DNA of 10,437 nt, taken from contig DATNNN010000218.1 of the NCBI GenBank assembly GCA_035601815.1, forward strand, positions 1-10,437. Direction: 5' to 3'. The DNA is from DATNNN01 sp035601815 (GTDB lineage Bacteria; Pseudomonadota; Alphaproteobacteria; Rhizobiales; Xanthobacteraceae). The notes beneath the pieces were generated by a model. It saw nothing but the letters and a program-made list of their open reading frames with translations, had not been told where the DNA came from and made no database searches. Each line of letters starts with the position of its first letter. Position 1 is the stretch's first letter. Positions 1-6,605 of the stretch are shown one piece after another. Position numbers and translations under genes: made by a program.

Positions 1-239
1 GGGCAGCCGTTGGTGACGCTCACCGCGAGGTAGACCATTTCCTTGGTCAGCGGATCGAGCGCGCCGGGCTGCATGGTCTCCTTCACGCTCTCCCACGTTC
101 GCTTGAGCAGCGCCGGGTCGCGCGCCAGATACTTCCAGAAATTGTTCACGTCCTCGACGTCGCGCGTCTTCTTGATGTCGTCGAACACGGCGCGGACTTC
201 GCGCGAAGCGGAGGCATAGTCGATGGGTACGGGAGTCAT
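1..239 (-). CDS. AhpD-like / carboxymuconolactone decarboxylase family protein (5' part only)
   Basis: The gene starts at ATG 239 and runs off the left edge, so only the first 79 residues are seen. A good ribosome binding site, GGAAG, sits six bases before the ATG. The stretch NNFWKYLARDP (residues 33-43) and the end LAVSVTNGC fit the helical core of AhpD-like proteins, with Cys79 as the expected first cysteine of the CxxC redox pair. The second cysteine lies outside the window. Family members are peroxidase- or decarboxylase-like, act in the cytoplasm and form oligomers; the substrate cannot be inferred here. It lies 63 bases after the stop of the HIRAN-like gene on the same strand and may be co-transcribed with it. 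The family call is good, the exact function unknown. Confidence 0.8.
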   Translation of the reverse strand, partial: MTPVPIDYASASREVRAVFDDIKKTRDVEDVNNFWKYLARDPALLKRTWESVKETMQPGALDPLTKEMVYLAVSVTNGC

Positions 240-302
240 CGCTTTCTTCCTGACGGCTGTAGGCGTGCAACTATACGCCCGGCCGGGCGTTTTCCGCGAG
301 GA

Positions 303-1220
303 TCACGCGGCGGGCGGAGTTTCCACGATTTCCTCCACGACAATCTGCGTCCCCCGCGTCACGTACGCGGCGAGCCCGAGCACGACCGTCCCGGCGATCC
401 AGATGGCGATGATGAGCTCGGTGCCCAGCATGCCGCGAAGCTTGGTTTCCCATTCGCCGCCGGTGAGCACCGCGTCCGCGAGCTCGAAGACGCCGGTCCA
501 GAAGGTGATGAGCCACACGGCCATGGCGAGGTTGAACACGAGGAGCGCCGCGAGGACGACCAAGCCGAATACGCCGCGGCCGTGCTCCTCCGTGCGAAAA
601 AAGTGCGTCTGCGGACCGTGCGGCGGCGGTTCGCTGCTCGCGGGCTCATCCGCGCGCGCAGGCGGCTCAGGCTCCGCGATCGGCTGCGGCTCTGGCACGC
701 TCGGCGGCGGCTCGACCGCACGGGCGGGCGGCGGTTCCAGCGCCCGGACCGGCTCGTGCAATGGCGTGCTCGGCGGCGGCTGCGGCGCGGCGCGAGCGGG
801 CCGCTCGGGAAGTGGTGCCCGCGTCACCGGATCCACGAGCTTGAAGGGGACCGCCACGTTGAGCTTGATGCCGAACTCGCTGTCCGCCTCGCCGCGTTGG
901 TGGCGGCCGCCGAAGATCACCGCCTCGCAGGCGGCGTTGGCGAACCCGTTCTGCTTCAGCGCGGCGAGGAACGCGCGCTCCACGCCCGGCGCGAGGTAGC
1001 CGACCGTGCAGGAGTGCACGATCACGCTCACCTTCTTGCCGTCGGGATTGTTGGGCTTGGGCTGCAGCAGCGCGGCGCAAAGCTTGAGCGCGCCCTCCTC
1101 CGAGCGCCCGCCGGCGAGGATGTCGAGATCAGCCTCGTGCTCGGCAACGCCGACGACGGGGAACGCGAACGCCCCATCGCCGATCACCCGCGCGCAGCGC
1201 TGGATTTCGCCTTCCGCCAC
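303..1220 (-). CDS. HIRAN-like domain protein with proline-rich linker and two C-terminal membrane helices
   Basis: This 305-residue protein uses a GTG start at 1220, supported by a strong Shine-Dalgarno GAGGGGG eight bases upstream. Residues 20-128 resemble the HIRAN fold: VVGVAEHEADL, then LLQPKPNNPDGKKVSVIV, then VGYLAPGVERAFLAAL. The 'NNP(D)..V.V...VGYL' pattern is the family signature. In HLTF/Rad5-type proteins HIRAN binds 3' DNA ends, but here no helicase or nuclease domain follows. Residues about 130-204 are a proline/alanine/glutamate-rich linker. Two hydrophobic helices follow at about 216-240 and 266-287, ending in a short acidic tail, which predicts a membrane hairpin with both ends on the same side. 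Whether the domain binds DNA, RNA or protein is unknown. One repeat copy (1281-1366) lies in its upstream region. The domain call is by eye and moderately sure; the gene being real is very likely. Confidence 0.75.
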   Translation of the reverse strand: MAEGEIQRCARVIGDGAFAFPVVGVAEHEADLDILAGGRSEEGALKLCAALLQPKPNNPDGKKVSVIVHSCTVGYLAPGVERAFLAALKQNGFANAACEAVIFGGRHQRGEADSEFGIKLNVAVPFKLVDPVTRAPLPERPARAAPQPPPSTPLHEPVRALEPPPARAVEPPPSVPEPQPIAEPEPPARADEPASSEPPPHGPQTHFFRTEEHGRGVFGLVVLAALLVFNLAMAVWLITFWTGVFELADAVLTGGEWETKLRGMLGTELIIAIWIAGTVVLGLAAYVTRGTQIVVEEIVETPPAA

Positions 1221-1280
1221 GGCCTAGGCCCCCTCATGTCGCGTAGATTGGGACATAAATGGCGCAGGGGTTCAATCGCG

Positions 1281-1366
1281 TTTCGAGGGGAAACCGAAGG
1301 AAAGAAAACAAGCCTCAGGGCGAAAAACCCGCCGGCGAGAACGAAGGCCGCTGTTTGACAAGTGAA
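1281..1366 (+). repeat. Dispersed structured repeat, copy 1
   Basis: This 86-base unit starts at TTTCGAGGGGAAAC and ends at TGTTTGACAAGTGAA. It matches 1949-2036 in the same orientation at about 77 of 86 aligned positions, with one 2-base gap. Similarity stops at both ends. It contains an A-rich loop flanked by GC-rich arms (GGGCG, five A, CCCGCC). It lies about 60 bases upstream of the HIRAN-like gene, so that gene's transcript may carry its complement. No ORF is conserved between copies, which argues for a non-coding repeat. The orientation given is arbitrary. Confidence 0.8.
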
Positions 1367-1483
1367 CCCAGAAAATAGCGCCCGTTGGTTCCTCCCCTGC
1401 GGGGACGGGTGCGGAGGTCGCGTCTGTGGCGCGGGTCGATCACCGCCAACGCGAGACACGACGTTCTAACCGACGAAAAGAAT

Positions 1484-1828
1484 TCACTTATCGATTGTTG
1501 CCTTCATGCGCGCATGAAGTTGGTTCAAGCACTCCGAAATCTTTAGCTGAGTTGGTTTGTCAGCCGCAGGCGCGACAACCATGTGATCTAGCGGTTGATT
1601 GTCAAAATTAACTCCAACGATGAACCCGTTCGCCGCCATCTCTATAGGCATAGAAAATAGCCGCGGATCCGAATTTTTGACGCCGAGAAATGACTTGGGG
1701 TCTTCTCCACGCGAAGCCTTAAAATCCGCCGTTCTGCCGTACGTTCCAGTTTGCACCCAGGCATAGGTGACGAATTTTTGGGAAAGAGGCGCCGTGCCTC
1801 GAACTTGAATGCCGGTGACTTTGAGCAT
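1484..1828 (-). pseudogene. Hypothetical protein remnant, probably 5'-truncated
   Basis: The product from ATG 1828 would be 114 residues, MLKVTGIQVRGTAPLSQKF through HARMKATIDK. It shows plausible beta-rich protein sequence (FVTYAWVQTGTYGR, NGFIVGVNFDNQPLDHMVV), and I do not recognise a family. The frame stays open upstream to 2164, but that extension reads through the structured repeat and then an antisense shadow of the neighbouring gene, so it is unlikely to be native. No convincing Shine-Dalgarno lies before ATG 1828: the bases just upstream are CCCCGGGACCGGA. The simplest view is that this is the 3' part of an older gene whose 5' end was replaced by the repeat region. A genuine small gene starting at 1828 remains possible. 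Confidence 0.45.
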
Positions 1829-1829
1829 T

Positions 1830-1945
1830 CCGGTCCCGGGGACAGAAAACGCCGCGCGCGGGCTGCCGCAAGGCGCACCGCTACGACCACTTGGTCTTTG
1901 GGTGAAACTCTCGGAGACCGCGCCGACCGGCGCCCGCGCCCCTCG
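1830..1945 (+). other. Hairpin-rich stretch adjoining repeat copy 2
   Basis: Several short inverted repeats follow one another here: GTCC/GGAC near 1833-1843, GACC/GGTC at 1885-1888 and 1893-1896, GCGCC/GGCGC at 1920-1924 and 1929-1933, and CCCCTCG at 1939-1945 pairing with CGAGGGG at 1952-1958 inside the repeat. This stretch has no counterpart beside copy 1. It may be part of a longer version of the element or other intergenic structure; its boundaries are uncertain. Confidence 0.4.
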
Positions 1946-1948
1946 CAC

Positions 1949-2036
1949 TTTCGAGGGGAAACGGAAGGAAAGGAAACACACCTCGGGGCGGAAAAAAACC
2001 GCCCGCGAGAACGAAGGCGGCTGTTTGAAAAGTGAA
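1949..2036 (+). repeat. Dispersed structured repeat, copy 2
   Basis: This 88-base unit is about 90% identical to 1281-1366, in the same orientation, 668 bases apart. Its central hairpin is clear: CTCG-GGGCGG (1982-1991) pairs with CCGCCC-G-CGAG (1999-2009), leaving a loop of seven A. It ends at AGTGAA, only six bases from the stop codon of the frameshifted gene (2043). The difference between copies at the A-tract (2 bases) falls in the loop. The element looks like an intergenic repeat of the kind dispersed in Rhizobiales genomes; which named family it belongs to cannot be told here. Confidence 0.8.
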
Positions 2037-2042
2037 TCAGGA

Positions 2043-2827
2043 TTAACGCTGAGGTTGTCGTCGTCCACGCTTGCCAACTTTATAGGTTCGGCGAGATTGT
2101 AGATATGCTGATGAAAGGGAAATCGGAATACGAAAATTGCCTGGAGCACCACAATATCGCTCACGCAGCTCCGTTTGATCGCGCTGCGAGACCAATCCGA
2201 ATGACTTGAAGATTGATATCGTTGCTTGAGCGTGAAAGCTCGTTATTGCTCCGACAAGATCAATAACAAACTTGTTGCTGACATCCATTCCAATTCCGAC
2301 GTCTCCTTTGCCTGCGACTTCAAAGATAGGACGGCCAACAATCTCTTCTGCAAAATCAAATAACGTTATCCCTTTTATCCTTCCAAGAATGAGTCGTAGA
2401 GGTTGGTCATCTGGAAGCTCGTCCAAAGCCGCAAGTGCATGCTTCTGATCATAGTGGAACGAAATTTTATTTCGCAAAATTCGCGCCCACTTCGCGGCCT
2501 TAATTTTTGCGGCGATTGGAGCGTAGCTTTCCGACAGGCCAGCGAAGAGTTGGTCGGATGACCTCGTCACTTCTCGAAGAATTTCGAGCAAAGAATGTCA
2601 TATTCAACAACTTTTGAAATCAATATCCGATCAATCGTGAATTTGCGTAGTACGATGAAAGAACTTTCGACCTCGTTTGCACGCTTCAAATCATGCTCGA
2701 AAAGTATGTATGGCAAGAGGATCGCAAGCTCATTGCAACAATGACCGGAGGCTATCAGAAAGCCTGCGTAACGCGGCGGAACCGCACGAAGCTGCTTGGC
2801 GTCAAATCGAAATACAAATGCGTCCAT
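2043..2827 (-). pseudogene. Frameshifted hypothetical gene with HEPN-like Rx5H motif
   Basis: Two overlapping frames form one gene. Frame 1 runs from ATG 2827 to TGA at 2567 (86 residues, MDAFVFRFDAKQLR to CSKFFEK). Frame 2 is open from 2597 to TAA at 2043 and continues with LREVTRSSDQLFAGLSES. The total of 785 bases is one short of a multiple of three, so a single-base deletion between about 2567 and 2597 explains the break; restored, the protein would have 261 residues. The sequence is largely alpha-helical. LRNKISFHYD in the second half fits the Rx4-6H motif of HEPN domains, which occur in RNases of toxin and defence systems; this is suggestive only. There is no canonical -1 slippery heptamer. 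The gene starts four bases after the pccB stop, without a clear ribosome binding site. Base composition is AT-richer than its surroundings (26 of 60 G/C at 2221-2280), suggesting transfer. Confidence 0.6.
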
Positions 2828-2831
2828 GTTT

Positions 2832-4364
2832 TTATAACGGCAAATTGTCGTGCTTCTTCCGCGGCCGCTCGGCGTGCTTGGTCCGCAGCATCGCCAGCGC
2901 CCGCGCCACCCGCGCTCTCGTCTCGTGCGGCTCGATCACGTCGTCGATGTAGCCGCGCTCGGCCGCGACGAACGGCGACAAAAAGCGCTCCTCGTATTCC
3001 TTGGTGCGCGCGGCGAGCTTCTTCGGGTCGCCCGCGTCCTGGCGGAAGATGATCTCGACCGCGCCCTTGGCGCCCATGACCGCGATCTGCGCCGAGGGCC
3101 AGGCGTAGTTCACGTCGCCGCCGATGTGCTTCGACGCCATCACGTCGTAGGCGCCGCCATAGGCCTTGCGCGTGATCACGGTGACGAGCGGCACCGTCGC
3201 CTGGGCGTAGGCGAACAGCAACTTCGCCCCGTGCTTGATTAGCCCGCCGTATTCCTGCGCCGTGCCCGGCAGGAACCCCGGCACGTCCTCGAAGGTGACG
3301 ATGGGGATGTTGAAGGCGTCGCAGAAACGGACGAAGCGCGCGGCCTTGCGCGAGGCGTCGCTATCGAGGACGCCCGCGAGCACCATGGGCTGGTTCGCCA
3401 CGAAGCCCACCGTGCGCCCCTCGACGCGGCCGAAGCCGGTGACGATGTTCTTCGCGAACGCCTCCTGGATCTCGAAGAAGTCGCCCTCGTCCACCGTCTT
3501 CAAAATCAGTTCCTTGATGTCGTAGGGCTTGTTGGGATTGTTCGGCACCAGCGAATCGAGCGAGGGCTCGATGCGGGCGGGATCGTCCTCCGTCGGCCAC
3601 TCGGGCACGCCCGATTCGTTCGACGCCGGCAGGAAGTCGAGCAGCCGGCGCACTTGCGCGAGCGTATCCACGTCGTTGTCGTAGGCGCCGTCGGCGACCC
3701 CCGAGCGCGTGGTGTGCACGCGCGCGCCGCCGAGATCCTCGGCGGTCACCGTCTCGTTGGTCACCGTCTTCACCACGTCCGGGCCCGTCACGAACATGTA
3801 GCTCGTGTCCTTCACCATGAAGATGAAGTCGGTCATGGCCGGGGAATACACGTCGCCGCCGGCGCACGGGCCCATGATGACGGAAATCTGCGGGATGACG
3901 CCCGACGCGATGACGTTGCGCTTAAACACCTCGCCGTAGCCGCCGAGCGCCGCCACCCCCTCCTGGATGCGCGCACCCCCGGCGTCGTAGAGCCCGATGA
4001 TCGGCGCGCGGGTGGAGAGCGCCATGTCCTGGATTTTCGTGATCTTGCCGGCGTGGGTCTCCGACAGCGAGCCGCCGAACACGGTGAAGTCCTTGGCGAA
4101 CACGAACACCTTGCGGCCGTTCACGGTGCCCCAGCCGGTGACCACGCCGTCGCCCGGCACCTTGGTCTTCTCCATGCCGAAATCGGTGTTGCGGTGCTGG
4201 ACGAAGGTGTCGAACTCCTCGAACGAGCCCTTATCGAGGAGGAGCTCGATGCGCTCGCGCGCGGTCAACTTGCCGCGCTTGTGCTGCGCCTCGATCCGCG
4301 CCTTGCCGCCGCCGAGTCGGGCCTCGGCGCGTCGCTGCTCGAGCTTGTCGAGTATGTCTTTCAT
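2832..4364 (-). CDS. pccB: Propionyl-CoA carboxylase beta subunit (carboxyltransferase)
   Basis: The 510-residue product is full length for the family. It transfers the carboxyl group from biotin, carried by the alpha subunit, to propionyl-CoA, giving methylmalonyl-CoA in the cytoplasm. It begins MKDILDKLEQRRAEARLGGG, followed by the conserved GKLTARERIELLLD. The N-half crotonase-like domain has YDAGGARIQEG (126-136), providing the first oxyanion hole. The C-half has FEDVPGFLPGTAQEYGGLI (358-376) and ITRKAYGGAYDVM (397-409). The aspartate in AYDVM corresponds to the residue linked to propionyl- over acetyl-CoA preference in actinobacterial PccB (Asp422 in Streptomyces). The C-terminus KKHDNLPL is the usual ending. 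GGGGA lies nine bases before the ATG. The alpha subunit and the methylmalonyl-CoA enzymes are not in the window. Acetyl-CoA carboxylase AccD is excluded by length and by the lack of a zinc finger. Confidence 0.95.
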   Translation of the reverse strand: MKDILDKLEQRRAEARLGGGKARIEAQHKRGKLTARERIELLLDKGSFEEFDTFVQHRNTDFGMEKTKVPGDGVVTGWGTVNGRKVFVFAKDFTVFGGSLSETHAGKITKIQDMALSTRAPIIGLYDAGGARIQEGVAALGGYGEVFKRNVIASGVIPQISVIMGPCAGGDVYSPAMTDFIFMVKDTSYMFVTGPDVVKTVTNETVTAEDLGGARVHTTRSGVADGAYDNDVDTLAQVRRLLDFLPASNESGVPEWPTEDDPARIEPSLDSLVPNNPNKPYDIKELILKTVDEGDFFEIQEAFAKNIVTGFGRVEGRTVGFVANQPMVLAGVLDSDASRKAARFVRFCDAFNIPIVTFEDVPGFLPGTAQEYGGLIKHGAKLLFAYAQATVPLVTVITRKAYGGAYDVMASKHIGGDVNYAWPSAQIAVMGAKGAVEIIFRQDAGDPKKLAARTKEYEERFLSPFVAAERGYIDDVIEPHETRARVARALAMLRTKHAERPRKKHDNLPL

Positions 4365-4398
4365 GAATCGGTCCCCAGCCTCGGAGCCAAGCTATCAC

Positions 4399-4412
4399 GC
4401 GGCCTCGGCCGC
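4399..4412. other. 14-bp inverted repeat upstream of pccB
   Basis: GCGGCC and GGCCGC, separated by TC, lie 35-48 bases upstream of the pccB start. It could form an operator or a leader hairpin, but short GC palindromes are common in DNA of this composition, so the support is weak. Confidence 0.2.
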
Positions 4413-4509
4413 CGTCATCGGACTGTCACGCAAGCTCGCTATGAACAGCCTTGCCGAGCCCGCGCCCATCCACGGATGTACTGGAAGGCACCGGGCGATG
4501 ACGCAAGCC

Positions 4510-4542
4510 AAACCCGCCCGGGAGCGATCCCACGGCGGGTTT
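4510..4542 (-). terminator. Terminator after the rluC-ATP12 operon
   Basis: AAACCCGCC (4510-4518) and GGCGGGTTT (4534-4542) form a perfect 9-bp stem, with GGGA/TCCC-type complementarity inside the loop. It begins seven bases beyond the ATP12 stop codon. On the minus strand only TTT follows; the better T tract (TTTCGTTTTT) is on the plus side. It may therefore work in both directions or be a weak minus-strand terminator separating the operon from pccB. Confidence 0.65.
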
Positions 4543-4548
4543 CGTTTT

Positions 4549-5316
4549 TCAGGCGAGTGCCAGCATCCGCGCTGCCGCGTCGAACTCCGCCCGCCGCGCC
4601 GCGCGGCGCGCCGTGGCCTCCGCGTCCGCGCCGCATTGCCGGATATTCCAGTCCTCGTCCACATGCGCCGCCGCCCAGGCGGCACCGGCGTCGAGCGCCC
4701 GGCGCGAAAGTGCGAGCGCAATCAGCGCCGAGCCCGAAAGCGTGGTGAGCGAGGCGAGCGCCGCCAGGCGAAACGGCGGTGCCTCCGCGGCGACGGCCGC
4801 GCGCACCGCGGCAAGCGCCGCCTCGGGCTGGGCCACAAACCTCAGGCCTTCAGCGAGCACGAAGCGGGCGCCGAGCGCCTCGCCCGTCCAGGCGAGGATC
4901 GGGTCCCAATGGGCGGCCTGCATCGCCACGAGGCCTTCGGGTTGGCCTGCGCGATAGAGCAAGAGGTCGGAGCCCGCGTAGCCCGCGATCTCTTCCGCCA
5001 GCGCGCCGGCGCTCTCGGCGCCCCGGTCGATGGCGAGGTTCGCGAGCCGCGTCATCGGCATGCGCGCGGGATCGATGCGGGATTCCTGCGCCGCCCATTC
5101 GGCGCAGACCGCTTCGGCAAGCGCCCACGTCGGCAGCGTGAGCGGCAGCCTGGCCGGCGTCTTCACTGGCTTGCCGTCCAGCAGAAGCGCGTGGCCGCCC
5201 GGCGTGGCACCCACGCTCGCCTCCTTGTAGAAGCGCTTGGGCAACGCGCGCTTCGTCCCCCGCGCCGCGCGCATGGGATCCGGCGCGCGTTCCATGTCGA
5301 ACAGCTCGCGGATCAT
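4549..5316 (-). CDS. ATP12 family F1-ATPase assembly chaperone
   Basis: The 255-residue protein belongs to the ATP12 family, which in mitochondria binds the F1 alpha subunit before assembly; alphaproteobacteria carry the bacterial homologues. Recognisable pieces are LPKRFYKEASVG, the beta-rich LLLDGKPVKTPARLPL, the MPMTRLANLAID segment and the C-terminal VDEDWNIRQCG. I chose ATG 5316 over an upstream in-frame start at 5379. It overlaps the rluC stop in an ATGA arrangement and has a strong GGAGG five bases before it, while the extension (ERARLRRFPVRPDRG) is a shadow of the rluC C-terminus. Translational coupling with rluC is likely. No signal peptide or membrane helix is visible. The alanine-rich C-terminal half is usual for this family. 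Confidence 0.92.
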   Translation of the reverse strand: MIRELFDMERAPDPMRAARGTKRALPKRFYKEASVGATPGGHALLLDGKPVKTPARLPLTLPTWALAEAVCAEWAAQESRIDPARMPMTRLANLAIDRGAESAGALAEEIAGYAGSDLLLYRAGQPEGLVAMQAAHWDPILAWTGEALGARFVLAEGLRFVAQPEAALAAVRAAVAAEAPPFRLAALASLTTLSGSALIALALSRRALDAGAAWAAAHVDEDWNIRQCGADAEATARRAARRAEFDAAARMLALA

Positions 5317-6377
5317 TTGTCCTCCGGCGCGTCCACGATCGGGTCGTACTGGGAATCGTCGAAGCCGAGCACGCTCCACGTCTGGCGCATGTGCGGCGGC
5401 AGCGGCGCCGTCACGTCGATGGGCGTCGTCCCGCGCGGGTGCGGAATGACGAGACGCCGCGCCAGGAGATGCAGCCGGTTCTGCAGGCCGCCGGGCAGCT
5501 CCCAGTTCTCCACGTTGAAATATTTCTCGTCGCCCACGATGGGATGGTCGATGAAGGCCGCGTGGGCGCGAAGCTGATGGGTCCGCCCGGTCACCGGCTT
5601 CATGGAGAGCCAGGAGAGCATCTGCGCCGCCTGGTCCACCACCGCGTAATAGGTGACGGCGTGGCTCGCGTCCTTGTCGCCGTGCTCGGCGACGCGCATG
5701 AGCTCGCCCTCGGGCCCGCCGCCCTTGGCGAGGAAGGTGGAGATGCGCCCCTGCCGCGGCCGCGGCACGCCGCGGACGAGCGCCCAGTAGATCTTCCGCG
5801 CCGAGCGCGAGCGAAACGTGCGGGAAAGGGCCGCGGCGGAAAAGCGGTTCTTCGCCACCAGGAGGACGCCCGAGGTGTCCTTGTCCAGCCGATGCACGAG
5901 ACGCGGGCGCTGCCCGTCGCGGCCGGGCTCACGCAGCGCCTCGAGCATGCCGTCCAAGTGGCGCACCGTGCCCGAGCCGCCCTGCACCGCGAGGCCCATG
6001 GGCTTGTTCAGCACCAGCACGTCGTCGTCCTCGAACAGCGTGATCGAGTGCAGGAATTCCGCGTCGCTCTTTTTCCCGCCCGGCGCGGGAGCCGGCCGCG
6101 AGCGTCCCGGCGAAGGCGCGCCCTCCCCGCGCTGCGCCTCGCGATCCGCCTCGGCACTGCGCGCCACCGGCACCCGATCGAGCGGCGGCACGCGCACGCG
6201 CTGGCCGCAAGCAAGCCGCGTGTTGGTCTTCACCCGCCCGCCGTCGACCCGCACCTGCCCGGAGCGCAGGAGCTTCTGCAGGTGACCGAAGGGCAGCGCC
6301 GGATAATGCGCCTTGAACCAGCGGTCGATGCGCATTCCGGCTTCGTCTTCGTGAACCGTCCGAGTTTCCACAGCCAT
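5313..6377 (-). CDS. rluC: RluA-family 23S rRNA pseudouridine synthase (RluC-like)
   Basis: The 354-residue protein has an N-terminal S4 RNA-binding domain (about 12-65: GMRIDRWFKAHYP, LLRSGQVRVDGGRVK). A charged, proline-rich linker follows (about 68-108), then the catalytic domain. The RluA signature HRLDKDTSG is at 162-170, with Asp165 as the catalytic residue, and the second conserved block GRTHQLRAH is at 264-272. The family isomerises uridines in 23S rRNA; RluC in E. coli acts at three positions, but specificity here is inferred from domain layout only. I prefer ATG 6377 because the alternative in-frame ATG at 6422 would overlap the likely -35 box of the divergent promoter and adds a non-conserved tail. 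Neither start has a strong Shine-Dalgarno. The stop overlaps the ATP12 start. Confidence 0.9.
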   Translation of the reverse strand: MAVETRTVHEDEAGMRIDRWFKAHYPALPFGHLQKLLRSGQVRVDGGRVKTNTRLACGQRVRVPPLDRVPVARSAEADREAQRGEGAPSPGRSRPAPAPGGKKSDAEFLHSITLFEDDDVLVLNKPMGLAVQGGSGTVRHLDGMLEALREPGRDGQRPRLVHRLDKDTSGVLLVAKNRFSAAALSRTFRSRSARKIYWALVRGVPRPRQGRISTFLAKGGGPEGELMRVAEHGDKDASHAVTYYAVVDQAAQMLSWLSMKPVTGRTHQLRAHAAFIDHPIVGDEKYFNVENWELPGGLQNRLHLLARRLVIPHPRGTTPIDVTAPLPPHMRQTWSVLGFDDSQYDPIVDAPEDK

Positions 6378-6421
6378 GAGCGAGGATGTAACGCTTTTGT
6401 TTCCCTCGGTCACCCGCCGCA

Positions 6422-6450
6422 TTGACCGGCACGAGCCGTGCGGCTAGGTG
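6422..6450 (+). promoter_or_regulatory. Candidate sigma70-like promoter for the riboswitch operon
   Basis: TTGACC (6422-6427) and TAGGTG (6445-6450) are separated by 17 bases. The -35 is close to consensus, while the -10 keeps only its first two bases. Transcription would start around 6456-6458, immediately before the aptamer (6461), which is the expected arrangement for a leader riboswitch. This is a candidate based on spacing and position only. Confidence 0.4.
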
Positions 6451-6460
6451 TATGCGCAAT

Positions 6461-6510
6461 GGGGATGGGGTCCCCCGAGAACCGCCGAAGAGGCTGATGA
6501 CTCCTGCCGC
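6461..6510 (+). ncRNA. Fluoride riboswitch aptamer (crcB motif)
   Basis: The conserved elements occur in order: GGGGATGG (6461-6468), AACCGCC (6480-6486) and GGCTGATGACTCCTGCC (6492-6508), matching the crcB/fluoride RNA consensus 'GATGg ... aaccgCC ... GGctGATGgcxCCTxC'. The known fold can be built exactly. The pseudoknot is GGGG (6461-6464) with CCCC (6473-6476). P1 is GGGGTC (6467-6472) with GACTCC (6499-6504). P2 is GCC (6484-6486) with GGC (6492-6494), closing a GAAGA loop. Members of this class bind fluoride through Mg2+ ions and usually switch expression on. It lies 96 bases upstream of the antiporter gene. Confidence 0.93.
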
Positions 6511-6557
6511 GTAACCGCGGTGGGAATCCGTGCAAACCCGCTGCGAGGCGGGTTTTT
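6502..6557 (+). terminator. Expression platform of the riboswitch: competing hairpins and intrinsic terminator
   Basis: The terminator is AAACCCGC (6534-6541) with GCGGGTTT (6548-6555), followed by a run ending in five T (6553-6557). Two competing structures exist. Hairpin 6502-6511/6516-6525 has 10 pairs with a TAAC loop and uses TCC 6502-6504, which P1 also needs. Antiterminator 6516-6524/6537-6545 has nine pairs, two of them G-T wobbles, and uses the terminator's 5' strand. These are mutually exclusive, as expected for fluoride-induced antitermination. A further alternative pairing, GGCGGG (6547-6552) with CCCGCC (6563-6568), also excludes the terminator. Confidence 0.85.
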
Positions 6558-6605
6558 CGTTGCCCGCCTTTACTCAGCACGCGAGGTCGCTTTCCGGAGC
6601 TGAAC

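Noticed and set aside
582..1358. Long plus-strand open frames opposite the HIRAN-like gene
   Set aside because: They are arginine- and alanine-rich antisense shadows typical of GC-rich DNA; the minus-strand product has a recognisable domain, membrane helices and a strong ribosome binding site.
2567..2597. Programmed -1 frameshifting joining the two frames of the 2043-2827 gene
   Set aside because: Reading TGC TCG AAA TTC TTC GAG in frame shows no X-XXY-YYZ slippery heptamer, and no strong hairpin follows at the usual distance. A one-base deletion is simpler.
1240..2830. Insertion sequence or prophage fragment
   Set aside because: No transposase or integrase motif and no terminal inverted repeats with target duplication were found; only the short structured repeats and composition change support an accessory patch.
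6461..6560. Other riboswitch classes (cobalamin, yybP-ykoY, glycine) for the leader
   Set aside because: None of their conserved boxes are present, while the crcB consensus and all three of its helices fit base by base.
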